Shown piece after piece: positions 57,809-64,000 of a DNA stretch of 64,000 bases. The notes beneath the pieces were generated by a model, which was given only the letters and a program-made list of their open reading frames with translations, was not told where the DNA came from and searched no databases. Made by a program: the position numbers and the translations under genes. How positions within the stretch are numbered: position 1 is the first letter of the stretch; each line of letters begins with the position of its first letter. Source of the stretch: UBA1479 sp048263775 (lineage in GTDB: Bacteria > Pseudomonadota > Alphaproteobacteria > Rhodospirillales > Casp-alpha2); the NCBI GenBank assembly GCA_048263775.1, contig JBLXDU010000007.1, positions 186,001 through 250,000 of the forward strand, read 5' to 3'.

Positions 57809-59218
57809 CTACTTCCGGTCCGCGTAAGGGTTCTCGCTCTTGCGGTAGATCAGGCGGATCGGCACGCCCTCCAGCCCGAAGTGGTCGCGCAGGCCATTGA
57901 CCAGAAAGCGGGTGTAGCTGTCCGGCAATTCGGTCGCCCGCGTGCAGAACACGATGAATGTGGGCGGGCGGGCCTTGGCCTGGGTCGCGTAGCGCAGGCG
58001 GATGCGCTTGCCGCCCTTGCCCATGGGCGCGGGGTGGGCTTCCTGCATGTCGCTCAGCCAGCGGTTCAGGTCGCCCGTGCCGATGCGTGTGTTCCATAGG
58101 TCATAGGTTGCGGTGACCGTGGGCAGAAGCTTATCCAGCCCCTGGCCGGTCAGGGCCGAGCAGGTGATGACGGGAATGCCCCGGACCTGCGGCAGGCTGG
58201 TCTGCAGGCGGTCGCTCAGGCGTTGGATCGTCTCGCCCCGGTCCTTGGCGGCGTCCCACTTGTTGACGGCGATGATCAGCGCGCGGCCTTCTTCGATAAC
58301 CTGGCGGGCGATGGTCAGATCCTGCTTTTCCAGGACCGCGTCGGCGTCCAGCACCAGCACCACAACATGGGCGAAGCGCACCGCACGCAGGGTGTCGCGG
58401 GTGCTGAGGGATTCCAGCTTGTCGGTGATCCGTGCTTTGCGGCGCAGGCCGGCCGTGTCGATCAGCCGGTAATCGCGCCCGCCGTGGTGCCAGGAAATGG
58501 AGATTGCGTCGCGGGTGATCCCGGCCTCGGGCCCGGTCAACATGCGGTCTTCGCCGAGCAGGCGATTGATCATGGTCGATTTGCCGACGTTGGGCCGACC
58601 GACGATGGCAAGCTGCAGGGCCTTGGGCTCGGCCGTGTCGTCGCCGTCGCCTTCGTCGTTGAATTCCTCGAGGTCGGCGAATTCATCTTCAATGTCGTAG
58701 GCTTGTGTGCCTTCGGCGGCGGCGGCCTCGGCAAAGGGGATAAGCCGGTCGTACAGGTCCGACAGGCCGAGCCCGTGTTCCGCCGAAAAGGCGACAGGTT
58801 CGTCCAGGCCCAGGGAATAGGCGTCGAACAGCCCGGACTCGCCGGCCCGGCCCTCGCACTTGTTGGCGACCAGGATCGACGGCGTGCCGCGGGCCCGCAG
58901 CCAGGACACGAAATGCTGATCCATGGGCGTCACCCCGGCCCGCGCGTCGATCACCATCAGCGCCACGTCGGCTTCGTCCAATGCCCGTTCTGTCTGGCCG
59001 CGCATGCGGGCTTCCAGGCTGTCGTCGGTGACGTCCTCGAGCCCAGCGGTGTCGATCAACCGGAATTTCAGGTCGGCAAGCTTGCCCTCGCCCTCGCGGC
59101 GGTCGCGGGTCACCCCTGGCGTATCGTCGACGATGGCCAACTTGCGCCCAACCAGACGGTTGAACAGGGTCGATTTGCCGACGTTGGGGCGGCCGATGAT
59201 GGCGATGGTGAAGGGCAT
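57809..59218 (-). CDS. der: Ribosome-biogenesis GTPase Der (EngA)
   Basis: A 469-residue essential GTPase with two tandem G domains: GRPNVGKSTLFNRLVG with DDTPGVTRD and ANKCEG, and GRPNVGKSTMINRLLG with GPEAGITRD and VNKWDAAKD. A C-terminal KH-like domain ends the protein. It assists 50S assembly. It lies downstream of bamB and the YfgM-like gene, the same order as in many proteobacteria. Confidence 0.97.
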   Translation of the reverse strand: MPFTIAIIGRPNVGKSTLFNRLVGRKLAIVDDTPGVTRDRREGEGKLADLKFRLIDTAGLEDVTDDSLEARMRGQTERALDEADVALMVIDARAGVTPMDQHFVSWLRARGTPSILVANKCEGRAGESGLFDAYSLGLDEPVAFSAEHGLGLSDLYDRLIPFAEAAAAEGTQAYDIEDEFADLEEFNDEGDGDDTAEPKALQLAIVGRPNVGKSTMINRLLGEDRMLTGPEAGITRDAISISWHHGGRDYRLIDTAGLRRKARITDKLESLSTRDTLRAVRFAHVVVLVLDADAVLEKQDLTIARQVIEEGRALIIAVNKWDAAKDRGETIQRLSDRLQTSLPQVRGIPVITCSALTGQGLDKLLPTVTATYDLWNTRIGTGDLNRWLSDMQEAHPAPMGKGGKRIRLRYATQAKARPPTFIVFCTRATELPDSYTRFLVNGLRDHFGLEGVPIRLIYRKSENPYADRK

Positions 59219-59276
59219 GACATTGGCCGGACGCGTGTCCGATCCTGATTACCTAAACTGGGTTACGGGTACTGGG

Positions 59277-60674
59277 TTACTGATAAACGATCAATTCCGC
59301 GTCGTCGGACAGGAAGATGACCCGGCCGTCGGCGACGATGGGCGGCACGGAAATGCCGTCGGGCATTTCGACCTCGCCGATGAACTTACCCGAATAGGGC
59401 GACAAAGCCCAGGCCACACCATGCGATCCGGCCACGATCAGGCGGTCGGAGGCCAGGATGGGGCCGGTCCAGACGACGGGATCGCGTTGCTTTTCCGGGT
59501 TTTCGAAACGGGGCAGGGGGCGGACCCAATAGACGCCGCCGGTATCGCGACTGACGGCGGCGACTTCGGCGTCGTTGGTCAACACGAAGATGTAGTCCCC
59601 GGCGATCCAGGGGCTTTCGATGCCGCCGATATCCCGCTCCCAGATGCGCCGGCCCGTGCGCAGGTCATAGGCCGCCATGATTCCGGAATGGCTGATCGCG
59701 ATGACCCGGCCGCGGTCGATGATCGGGCGGCCGCGGATATGCGACAGGGCGGAGACGATGTCCGAACGCTTCAGGGACGCCAGGGAATCCGACCACAGCA
59801 GGCGGCCGTTTTCGGCCCTGAGCGCCACCAGTTCGCCGGACGAATAGGGGACGACGACCACACCTTGATCAACGGCCGGGCTGCCGCTGCCGAGAAGGGA
59901 GGCGGACTCGGTAATGCCCGAATGATCCCAAAGCTGCTGGCCCGTGTTGGCGTCCAGGGCGAAGGTGCGGTTATCCAGGGTAATGACGAAGACCCGTCCG
60001 CCGCGCACCGTGGGGGCGGCGTGCATGGGGCCGCTCAGCACCGTGCGCCAGATTTCCTTGCCCGTCGCGGCATCCAGGGCGATGACATGGCCGAACCCGG
60101 TCGCGGCATAGACGCGACCGCCCTCGGTGGTGACGCCGCCGGATAACAGGCCGTCATCGGCCTCGGCCTTGGGCGCCAGTTCGACGTCCCAGATGGTGTC
60201 GCCGGACTTCATGTCGACGGCATAGACCTCGGACTCGGAATCCATGGTGAAGATACGCCCGCCCGCGGCGACGGGGGAGCCGAGAATGCGTAACTCGTCA
60301 TCGACGCCCTTGCCGACGTTCGTGCTCCAGGCCTTGGTGATGTTCTCCGGCACCAGGATGTGGTGCATGGCATGGTTCGGGTAGCCGCCCGGCTGCGGCC
60401 ATTCCGGATTGGGCGAGGGGGCCGGCAGCAGGATTTGATGATCCTTCAATTCGGCATCGGCCGCCAAGGTCCGCTGATTGGTGAGGATCGCGATGCGCGT
60501 GCCCGGCAGGGGGACCTCTTCCTTGGAAAACAGGTCGGTCAAATAAGTGCAGCCGCCGACGCTTAAGGGCGCCGCCAGGGCGATGGCGATGGACAACGCC
60601 ATGCCTCGGGCCGTGCCGCGCGAACAAGCCCGTAGGCCCCGTTCCCGGCGATTTCCGCTATTCGGCGCAGCCAT
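59277..60674 (-). CDS. bamB: Outer-membrane assembly lipoprotein BamB
   Basis: A 465-residue beta-propeller protein. Lipobox SVGGC at about residues 38-42 follows a hydrophobic stretch (ALSIAIALAAPL). PQQ-like repeats run through the protein (VYAVDMKSGDTIWDVEL, VIALDAATGKEIWRTVLSG, AYDLRTGRRIWERDIGG). It is part of the BAM complex folding outer-membrane barrels. The start may be the ATG at residue 25 instead. It is between the YfgM-like gene and der. Confidence 0.93.
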   Translation of the reverse strand: MAAPNSGNRRERGLRACSRGTARGMALSIAIALAAPLSVGGCTYLTDLFSKEEVPLPGTRIAILTNQRTLAADAELKDHQILLPAPSPNPEWPQPGGYPNHAMHHILVPENITKAWSTNVGKGVDDELRILGSPVAAGGRIFTMDSESEVYAVDMKSGDTIWDVELAPKAEADDGLLSGGVTTEGGRVYAATGFGHVIALDAATGKEIWRTVLSGPMHAAPTVRGGRVFVITLDNRTFALDANTGQQLWDHSGITESASLLGSGSPAVDQGVVVVPYSSGELVALRAENGRLLWSDSLASLKRSDIVSALSHIRGRPIIDRGRVIAISHSGIMAAYDLRTGRRIWERDIGGIESPWIAGDYIFVLTNDAEVAAVSRDTGGVYWVRPLPRFENPEKQRDPVVWTGPILASDRLIVAGSHGVAWALSPYSGKFIGEVEMPDGISVPPIVADGRVIFLSDDAELIVYQ

Positions 60675-60727
60675 ACCGATTGTTCCCCTGTTCCCCGTGA
60701 CCCATCCTGATTAATTCAGGGGCCCTT

Positions 60728-61387
60728 TTAACGCAATATCGTTAACAATTCCGTTGCGCGTTGGCGCATGCGGGCCGGCGTTTCCGCATCCTTCGACAGG
60801 GTGCTGTAGATTTCCACTGCCTTGGCCTTGTCCCCGGCGCGAAGCGCCAGCGCCGCCGCCAGTTCCTGGGCACTGAACCGCCACGGATTACCGGCCGCCA
60901 TAAGCGGCGCCAAACGGTCCTGAACCTTTTTGGGGTCAACGCTGGGATCATTCACTTCCAGCCCCGCCGCCAGGATCACTGCCAGGTCTTGGTATAGTTT
61001 TCCAGCCTCCGTGTCCGCCGCGATGGCGTTATAGGCGGCGATGGCCCCGGCCGTGTCACCGTTCTTGGCGCGCAGCCCCGCTTCCTGAATGCGGGCAAGC
61101 AGGCCGTAACCGCCGCCTTCGCCGGACAGGCTTTTGAACGCGCCGGCCGCTGCTTCCGTGCTGCCGGTTTCGGCCAGTTTCTGGGCGGCGGCAAACCGGT
61201 CACCCAAGGTCTGACGAGTTTCCAGGTCGTATTTGACCCAGAACTGATATCCGGCGGCGGCCGCAACGCACAGCCCCGCCGCGACGAGAATGATCTTGCC
61301 GTAACGGCTCCAGACCTTGTGGAACTGTTCCTGGCGCAGTTCGTCGTCGATTTCGCGAATCAGGCTGTTTTCGGTATGATCGGCCAC
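60728..61387 (-). CDS. YfgM-like membrane-anchored TPR protein
   Basis: A 219-residue protein starting at GTG 61387 with GGGAG 7 bases upstream. One span (about 30-50, IILVAAGLCVAAAAGYQFW) anchors a periplasmic TPR_21-type region (LLARIQEAGLRAKNGDTAG and ALALRAGDKAKAVEIYSTL). The N-terminal IREIDDELRQEQFHKVW is typical. YfgM proteins work with SecYEG and periplasmic chaperones. The order yfgM-bamB-der matches E. coli. Confidence 0.88.
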   Translation of the reverse strand: MADHTENSLIREIDDELRQEQFHKVWSRYGKIILVAAGLCVAAAAGYQFWVKYDLETRQTLGDRFAAAQKLAETGSTEAAAGAFKSLSGEGGGYGLLARIQEAGLRAKNGDTAGAIAAYNAIAADTEAGKLYQDLAVILAAGLEVNDPSVDPKKVQDRLAPLMAAGNPWRFSAQELAAALALRAGDKAKAVEIYSTLSKDAETPARMRQRATELLTILR

Positions 61388-61572
61388 TTTTGGCTCCCGT
61401 CGGTAACGGTTGGAATTGGCGGGGAAAATAGTGGCCTTTTCCCGCGATAGCAACTGGCGGCGGCGGGAGACGGTTATGAAGGGATTTACGGCTCCTTAAC
61501 AATGATGGGCGACAATGCACGGTGGTGGCGGTCTAATGCGCCGTATCCCGTATCGAAGGGCGATCCAAGGGA

Positions 61573-61884
61573 ATGAAACGACTTCTTGCGATTTTCACCG
61601 TCTGTTTGCTGGCGGCCGGCTGCGTCGGCATTGTCGGGGCCGAGGGCGTATCCGTCATGGCGACGGATAAGACGGTCGTTGATCATGTCATCTCGTTGTC
61701 GAGCGGCAAGAATTGTTCGACCCTCCGCAAGGACTTGGGCATGACTTATTGCGAGGAAGACGAGAAGGTCCCGCAGATGAACGTGTTCTGCTACCGCACG
61801 CTGGGCGAGATCACCTGCTATGACAGGCCGGTGTACGACGGCAAGCAGGAGCAGGTCCGCCAGGGCGGCGAAAAACCCCGCTGA
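61573..61884 (+). CDS. Small lipoprotein
   Basis: A 103-residue lipoprotein: signal MKRLLAIFTVCLLAAGC with lipobox LAAGC (Cys 17), then a mature part with paired Cys (GKNCSTLRKDLGMTYCEED and FCYRTLGEITCYDRPVYDG) suggesting two disulfides. AAGGG is 6 bases upstream. No named family. It probably resides in the outer membrane. Confidence 0.78.
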   Translation: MKRLLAIFTVCLLAAGCVGIVGAEGVSVMATDKTVVDHVISLSSGKNCSTLRKDLGMTYCEEDEKVPQMNVFCYRTLGEITCYDRPVYDGKQEQVRQGGEKPR

Positions 61885-61938
61885 TCGCCGTAACGGACGC
61901 TTGTTCTTAAGGGCCTGCCGTCGTTCAATGGCCGCTCC

Positions 61939-62658
61939 ATGCGATTCCTTGCCTATACATTGCTACTGTCCACGCTCCTGGGTTCCGGCTGGGCCGCCTG
62001 GTTCTTTTTCGGCGCGCCTGCTCAGGACGACGACCCCGCGTTGACCGCGTTGAAACAGCGCGTGGCGCAGCTTGAGCAATCCGTGGAGAAGGGTGATCTG
62101 AACGCCCAAATTGACCTGGGATGGATATTTATCGGCAAAAATTCCCGACTGCCCGATCCGGATCGCGCCGTCACCCTGTTCCGCGAGGCTGCCGGCAAGG
62201 GGGCCGTCAGGGCGCAATACGCTCTTGGCTGGGCTTACGCCAAGGGGCGCGGCGTGCCCGTCGACTATACCCAGGCGGCGGAATGGTACCGTGTGGCGGC
62301 GACGGCAGGCGGCGACGCTGATGCCCAGTTCGCGTTGGGTGAACTCTATTTCCGAGGCCTTGGCGTGGCCAACGACTACGGCCGGGCGATCGACCTGTAC
62401 CGCGCTGCTGCGATGCGCGGCCATCCGATCGCTCAATACCTCATGGGCGTCATGTACCAGGAAGGCTGGGGCGTGAAACGCGATCTGGTCGAGGCCTACA
62501 AGTGGCTGACCCTGGCAGCCCCCCATGCGGCGCGCATCCAGGCCCATAATCCTCAGTTCGACCCCCGGGGGCAGCGTGAGCAACTGATGGTCAAGCTGAA
62601 CCGGACCCAGATCAACGAGGCCGAACGCATGGCTCGCGACATGACAAAAAGCAAATGA
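61939..62658 (+). CDS. Sel1-repeat protein with N-terminal anchor
   Basis: A 239-residue protein with an N-terminal signal or anchor (LAYTLLLSTLLGSGWAAWFFF), a short coiled coil (LTALKQRVAQLEQSVEKG) and about four Sel1 repeats (AQYALGWAYAKGRGVPVDYT, AQFALGELYFRGLGVANDYG, AQYLMGVMYQEGWGVKRDLV). These repeats mediate protein interactions at the envelope. It is 54 bases after the small lipoprotein gene and 10 bases before the amidotransferase. Confidence 0.88.
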   Translation: MRFLAYTLLLSTLLGSGWAAWFFFGAPAQDDDPALTALKQRVAQLEQSVEKGDLNAQIDLGWIFIGKNSRLPDPDRAVTLFREAAGKGAVRAQYALGWAYAKGRGVPVDYTQAAEWYRVAATAGGDADAQFALGELYFRGLGVANDYGRAIDLYRAAAMRGHPIAQYLMGVMYQEGWGVKRDLVEAYKWLTLAAPHAARIQAHNPQFDPRGQREQLMVKLNRTQINEAERMARDMTKSK

Positions 62659-62668
62659 GGAATACAGA

Positions 62669-63520
62669 TTGACCACATCGGCGCTGCGCATTCTCATCAT
62701 CGAAGGCAACACGGCGGCGGGTAATGCGGCCATGGCCGCGTCCGGTGTGGGCACCAATGCCGACCAATACGCGGCGGCCGTGCGCCGGACCATGCCCGAG
62801 GCGGATATCCGTTTCGCCCATCCCGCCGACCGGGCGGATGCCCTGCCGCCGGGGGTGGCGCTAAATGATTTCGACGGGGCCATCCTGGGCGGCTCGGGCC
62901 TGTTCGTGCGCGCTCAGGGCAATGCCCCCGAGGTCGAACGCCAGGTCGACATGGTGCGGGCGCTGTTCGATGCCGGCGTGCCGTTGCTGGGAAGCTGCTG
63001 GGGGCTGCAGGTCGCGGTGGTTGCCGCCGGGGGCGACGTGGCGCCAAGCCCGAACGGGCGCGAGGTCGGGGTCTGTCGTGACATCACGTTGAGCGACGCG
63101 GGCGCCGGATCCCCCCTATTCGCAGGAAAGCCCCGCAAGTTTGACTCTTTGGCCATACATTATGACGAGGTCACCCGTCTGCCGTCCGGTGCGATGGTGC
63201 TCGCCGGCAATGGTCATAGCCCGATCCAGGCGGCGGCTTTCAGCTTTTCCAAAGGGGTGTTCTGGGGCGTGCAGTACCACCCGGAATTCTCGCTCTCCCA
63301 CATGGCCCTGCTGATCCGCCGCTACGGCCCCGACATGGTGGCGCAGGGCATTTATCCCGATCAGGCGGCCATGGACCGGGAAACTGAGGCCATGCTGCAT
63401 TTGGATGTCGATGCCGAAGGGCAGGCGGCGGACCTGGGTTTTGGTGAAACGGTAACGGATACGTCGATGCGGTGTCGGGAAATCGACAATTGGCTGCAGT
63501 TTTGTCGAAATGAAAAATGA
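62669..63520 (+). CDS. Class I glutamine amidotransferase domain protein
   Basis: A 283-residue protein starting at TTG with GAGGAA 7 bases upstream. GATase1 fold: LLGSCWGLQVAVVAAGG carries the nucleophile Cys and GVQYHPEFSLSHM the His-x-Glu pair. It resembles stand-alone GMP-synthase-like amidotransferases with an extra C-terminal region of about 50 residues (LHLDVDAEGQAADLGFGE). The acceptor substrate is unknown. Last gene of the plus-strand group before the AT-rich tract. Confidence 0.87.
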   Translation: MTTSALRILIIEGNTAAGNAAMAASGVGTNADQYAAAVRRTMPEADIRFAHPADRADALPPGVALNDFDGAILGGSGLFVRAQGNAPEVERQVDMVRALFDAGVPLLGSCWGLQVAVVAAGGDVAPSPNGREVGVCRDITLSDAGAGSPLFAGKPRKFDSLAIHYDEVTRLPSGAMVLAGNGHSPIQAAAFSFSKGVFWGVQYHPEFSLSHMALLIRRYGPDMVAQGIYPDQAAMDRETEAMLHLDVDAEGQAADLGFGETVTDTSMRCREIDNWLQFCRNEK

Positions 63521-63720
63521 ACTGAATGCGGTGTTGGGGGTTAGTTTTTTAGTTTTCTGTGCATTAATTATTAGGATAATATTATTTAAAATAAATACAT
63601 AAATTATTTTTCTTAAGAAATTTAGTATTTATAATTATTACATAATAAAATTAACTATATTAATTATTTGTATATTTAAAATATTAATTAGACCATAAAA
63701 ATTACTGGATGTTTTGTATC
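63521..63720. other. Extremely AT-rich tract
   Basis: Bases 63541-63720 contain 24 G or C out of 180 by hand count, in a genome that is strongly GC-rich. There is no open frame of note. It may be foreign DNA, a nucleoid-protein or xenogene-silencer target, or a strong bent promoter region. Confidence 0.8.
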
Positions 63721-63921
63721 TAGTACTTTTGTATAGCTAGGATCCCTTGAAGATTCAGGGGTACCCTTTAGCCATGCTGGGGAATTAGGAGCGGCATTCA
63801 ACCGGATGAAGAACTCGTCTGTTTCGAAACTGACGAGATTAGAATTTTCGCATAGGATGCATGGCCCTTGAGGGGGAGGACTGCCCGTACCTGCAGGAAA
63901 CAATGTGGGACGGATGATCAA
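63688..63921 (-). CDS. Possible small orphan protein
   Basis: A 77-residue frame beside the AT-rich tract: FPAGTGSPPPQGPCILCE (a CxxC) then SFETDEFFIRLNAAPN and WLKGTPESSRDPSY. It is less GC-rich than normal genes here. No family is recognised, and the ribosome site is not clear. It may be real foreign DNA, or a chance frame. Confidence 0.3.
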   Translation of the reverse strand: MIIRPTLFPAGTGSPPPQGPCILCENSNLVSFETDEFFIRLNAAPNSPAWLKGTPESSRDPSYTKVLDTKHPVIFMV

Positions 63922-63964
63922 ATAACCAAGAAAAGGGTTTGGGACGATGAATGACCAAGAAAAG
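63907..63964 (+). repeat. Imperfect tandem duplication at a gene start
   Basis: The block GGGACGGATGATCAAATAAC (63907 on) followed by CAAGAAAAG recurs as GGGACGATGAATGAC followed by CAAGAAAAG (63941-63964). The shared core ACCAAGAAAAG occurs at 63925-63935 and 63954-63964. The second copy contains the ribosome site and start codon of the final gene. Confidence 0.6.
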
Positions 63965-64000
63965 CCCGTCGCTGAGGATGCGGTGGAGACTCCTTCCGTG
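63947..64000 (+). CDS. Start of a gene cut by the window end
   Basis: ATG at 63947 opens 18 codons with no stop (MNDQEKPVAEDAVETPSV), a charged, probably disordered N-terminus. GGGA lies just upstream. Too little is present to name it. Confidence 0.6.
   Translation, partial: MNDQEKPVAEDAVETPSV

Noticed and set aside
56986..58000. Encapsulin shell gene expected after EncFtn
   Set aside because: The following genes are Hsp20 and Der; no HK97-fold shell protein is present.
1..64000. CRISPR array, rRNA genes or insertion sequences
   Set aside because: No regularly spaced repeats, rRNA sequence or transposase frames were noticed on either strand.

Overview
The window is a GC-rich stretch of a bacterial chromosome, almost certainly from an alphaproteobacterium close to the Rhodospirillales. 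The evidence is an ArgJ-SecA-PpiC-MutT neighbourhood, BamB next to Der, a malyl-CoA lyase of the Rhodobacter type, an encapsulated-ferritin-like protein closest in recalled sequence to that of Rhodospirillum rubrum, and an Irr-type iron box. Glycine betaine synthesis from glycine, a TRAP carboxylate transporter and an osmoregulated-glucan-type synthase suggest a marine or salt-exposed habitat. The genus cannot be fixed from the sequence.

Layout. 1-3.1 kb: a large exported protein and XerD. 3.1-10.3 kb (minus): a DUF2189-like membrane protein, an amidase, a TRAP transporter (dctM, dctQ, dctP) and a D-2-hydroxyacid dehydrogenase. 10.6-16.2 kb (plus): malyl-CoA lyase, a PAS/degenerate-GGDEF/EAL protein, accA, an AT-richer orphan gene and a MAPEG protein. 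16.2-25.3 kb: secA, ppiC, argJ, mutT, a CPBP protease with a MarR-like regulator, a glycine-zipper lipoprotein, a CinA-type protein and bluB. 25.4-27.6 kb: a tRNA-Leu(UAA) followed by two further copies of its 3' half, enclosing a GIY-YIG nuclease gene and a DUF4145 gene, then a PycTM-like membrane protein. This looks like the eroded remains of elements integrated at the tRNA. 27.6-34.2 kb: a guanidinium-type SMR exporter, a second MarR-like protein, a cyclic-nucleotide-binding-domain protein, and an operon of a CheB-like protein, an APH-fold kinase and a divergent enolase. 34.4-37.1 kb: serC-serA. 37.3-43.8 kb: a signalling block with a solute-binding protein overlapping a histidine kinase, two tiny paralogous coiled-coil proteins and a CHASE/PAS hybrid kinase. 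43.8-48.5 kb (minus): both glycine betaine methyltransferases and a GH17-GT2 glucan synthase. 48.8-52.2 kb (minus): MmgE/PrpD, MetA and a P-loop protein. 52.4-56.6 kb (plus): a tungsten aldehyde oxidoreductase operon (aorABC), a MoaD-like carrier and a small unknown. 56.6-57.8 kb: an Irr-box-preceded EncFtn-like ferritin without encapsulin, and Hsp20. 57.8-61.4 kb (minus): der, bamB and a YfgM-like protein. 61.6-63.5 kb: a small lipoprotein, a Sel1-repeat protein and a glutamine amidotransferase. The end holds an extremely AT-rich tract and the first codons of another gene.

Themes. Glyoxylate/C3 chemistry (malyl-CoA lyase, hydroxyacid dehydrogenase, SerC/SerA, enolase paralogue), salt adaptation (betaine synthesis and glucan synthase side by side), iron storage and low-potential electron transfer (EncFtn, AOR), and tRNA-associated accessory DNA. 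The most unusual points are the EncFtn orphan under a perfect Irr-like dyad, the serial tRNA-Leu 3' copies with possible defence cargo, the enolase paralogue translationally coupled to a kinase, and the pair of tiny paralogous proteins between two sensor kinases. All assignments are by eye from protein motifs; no database search was run.
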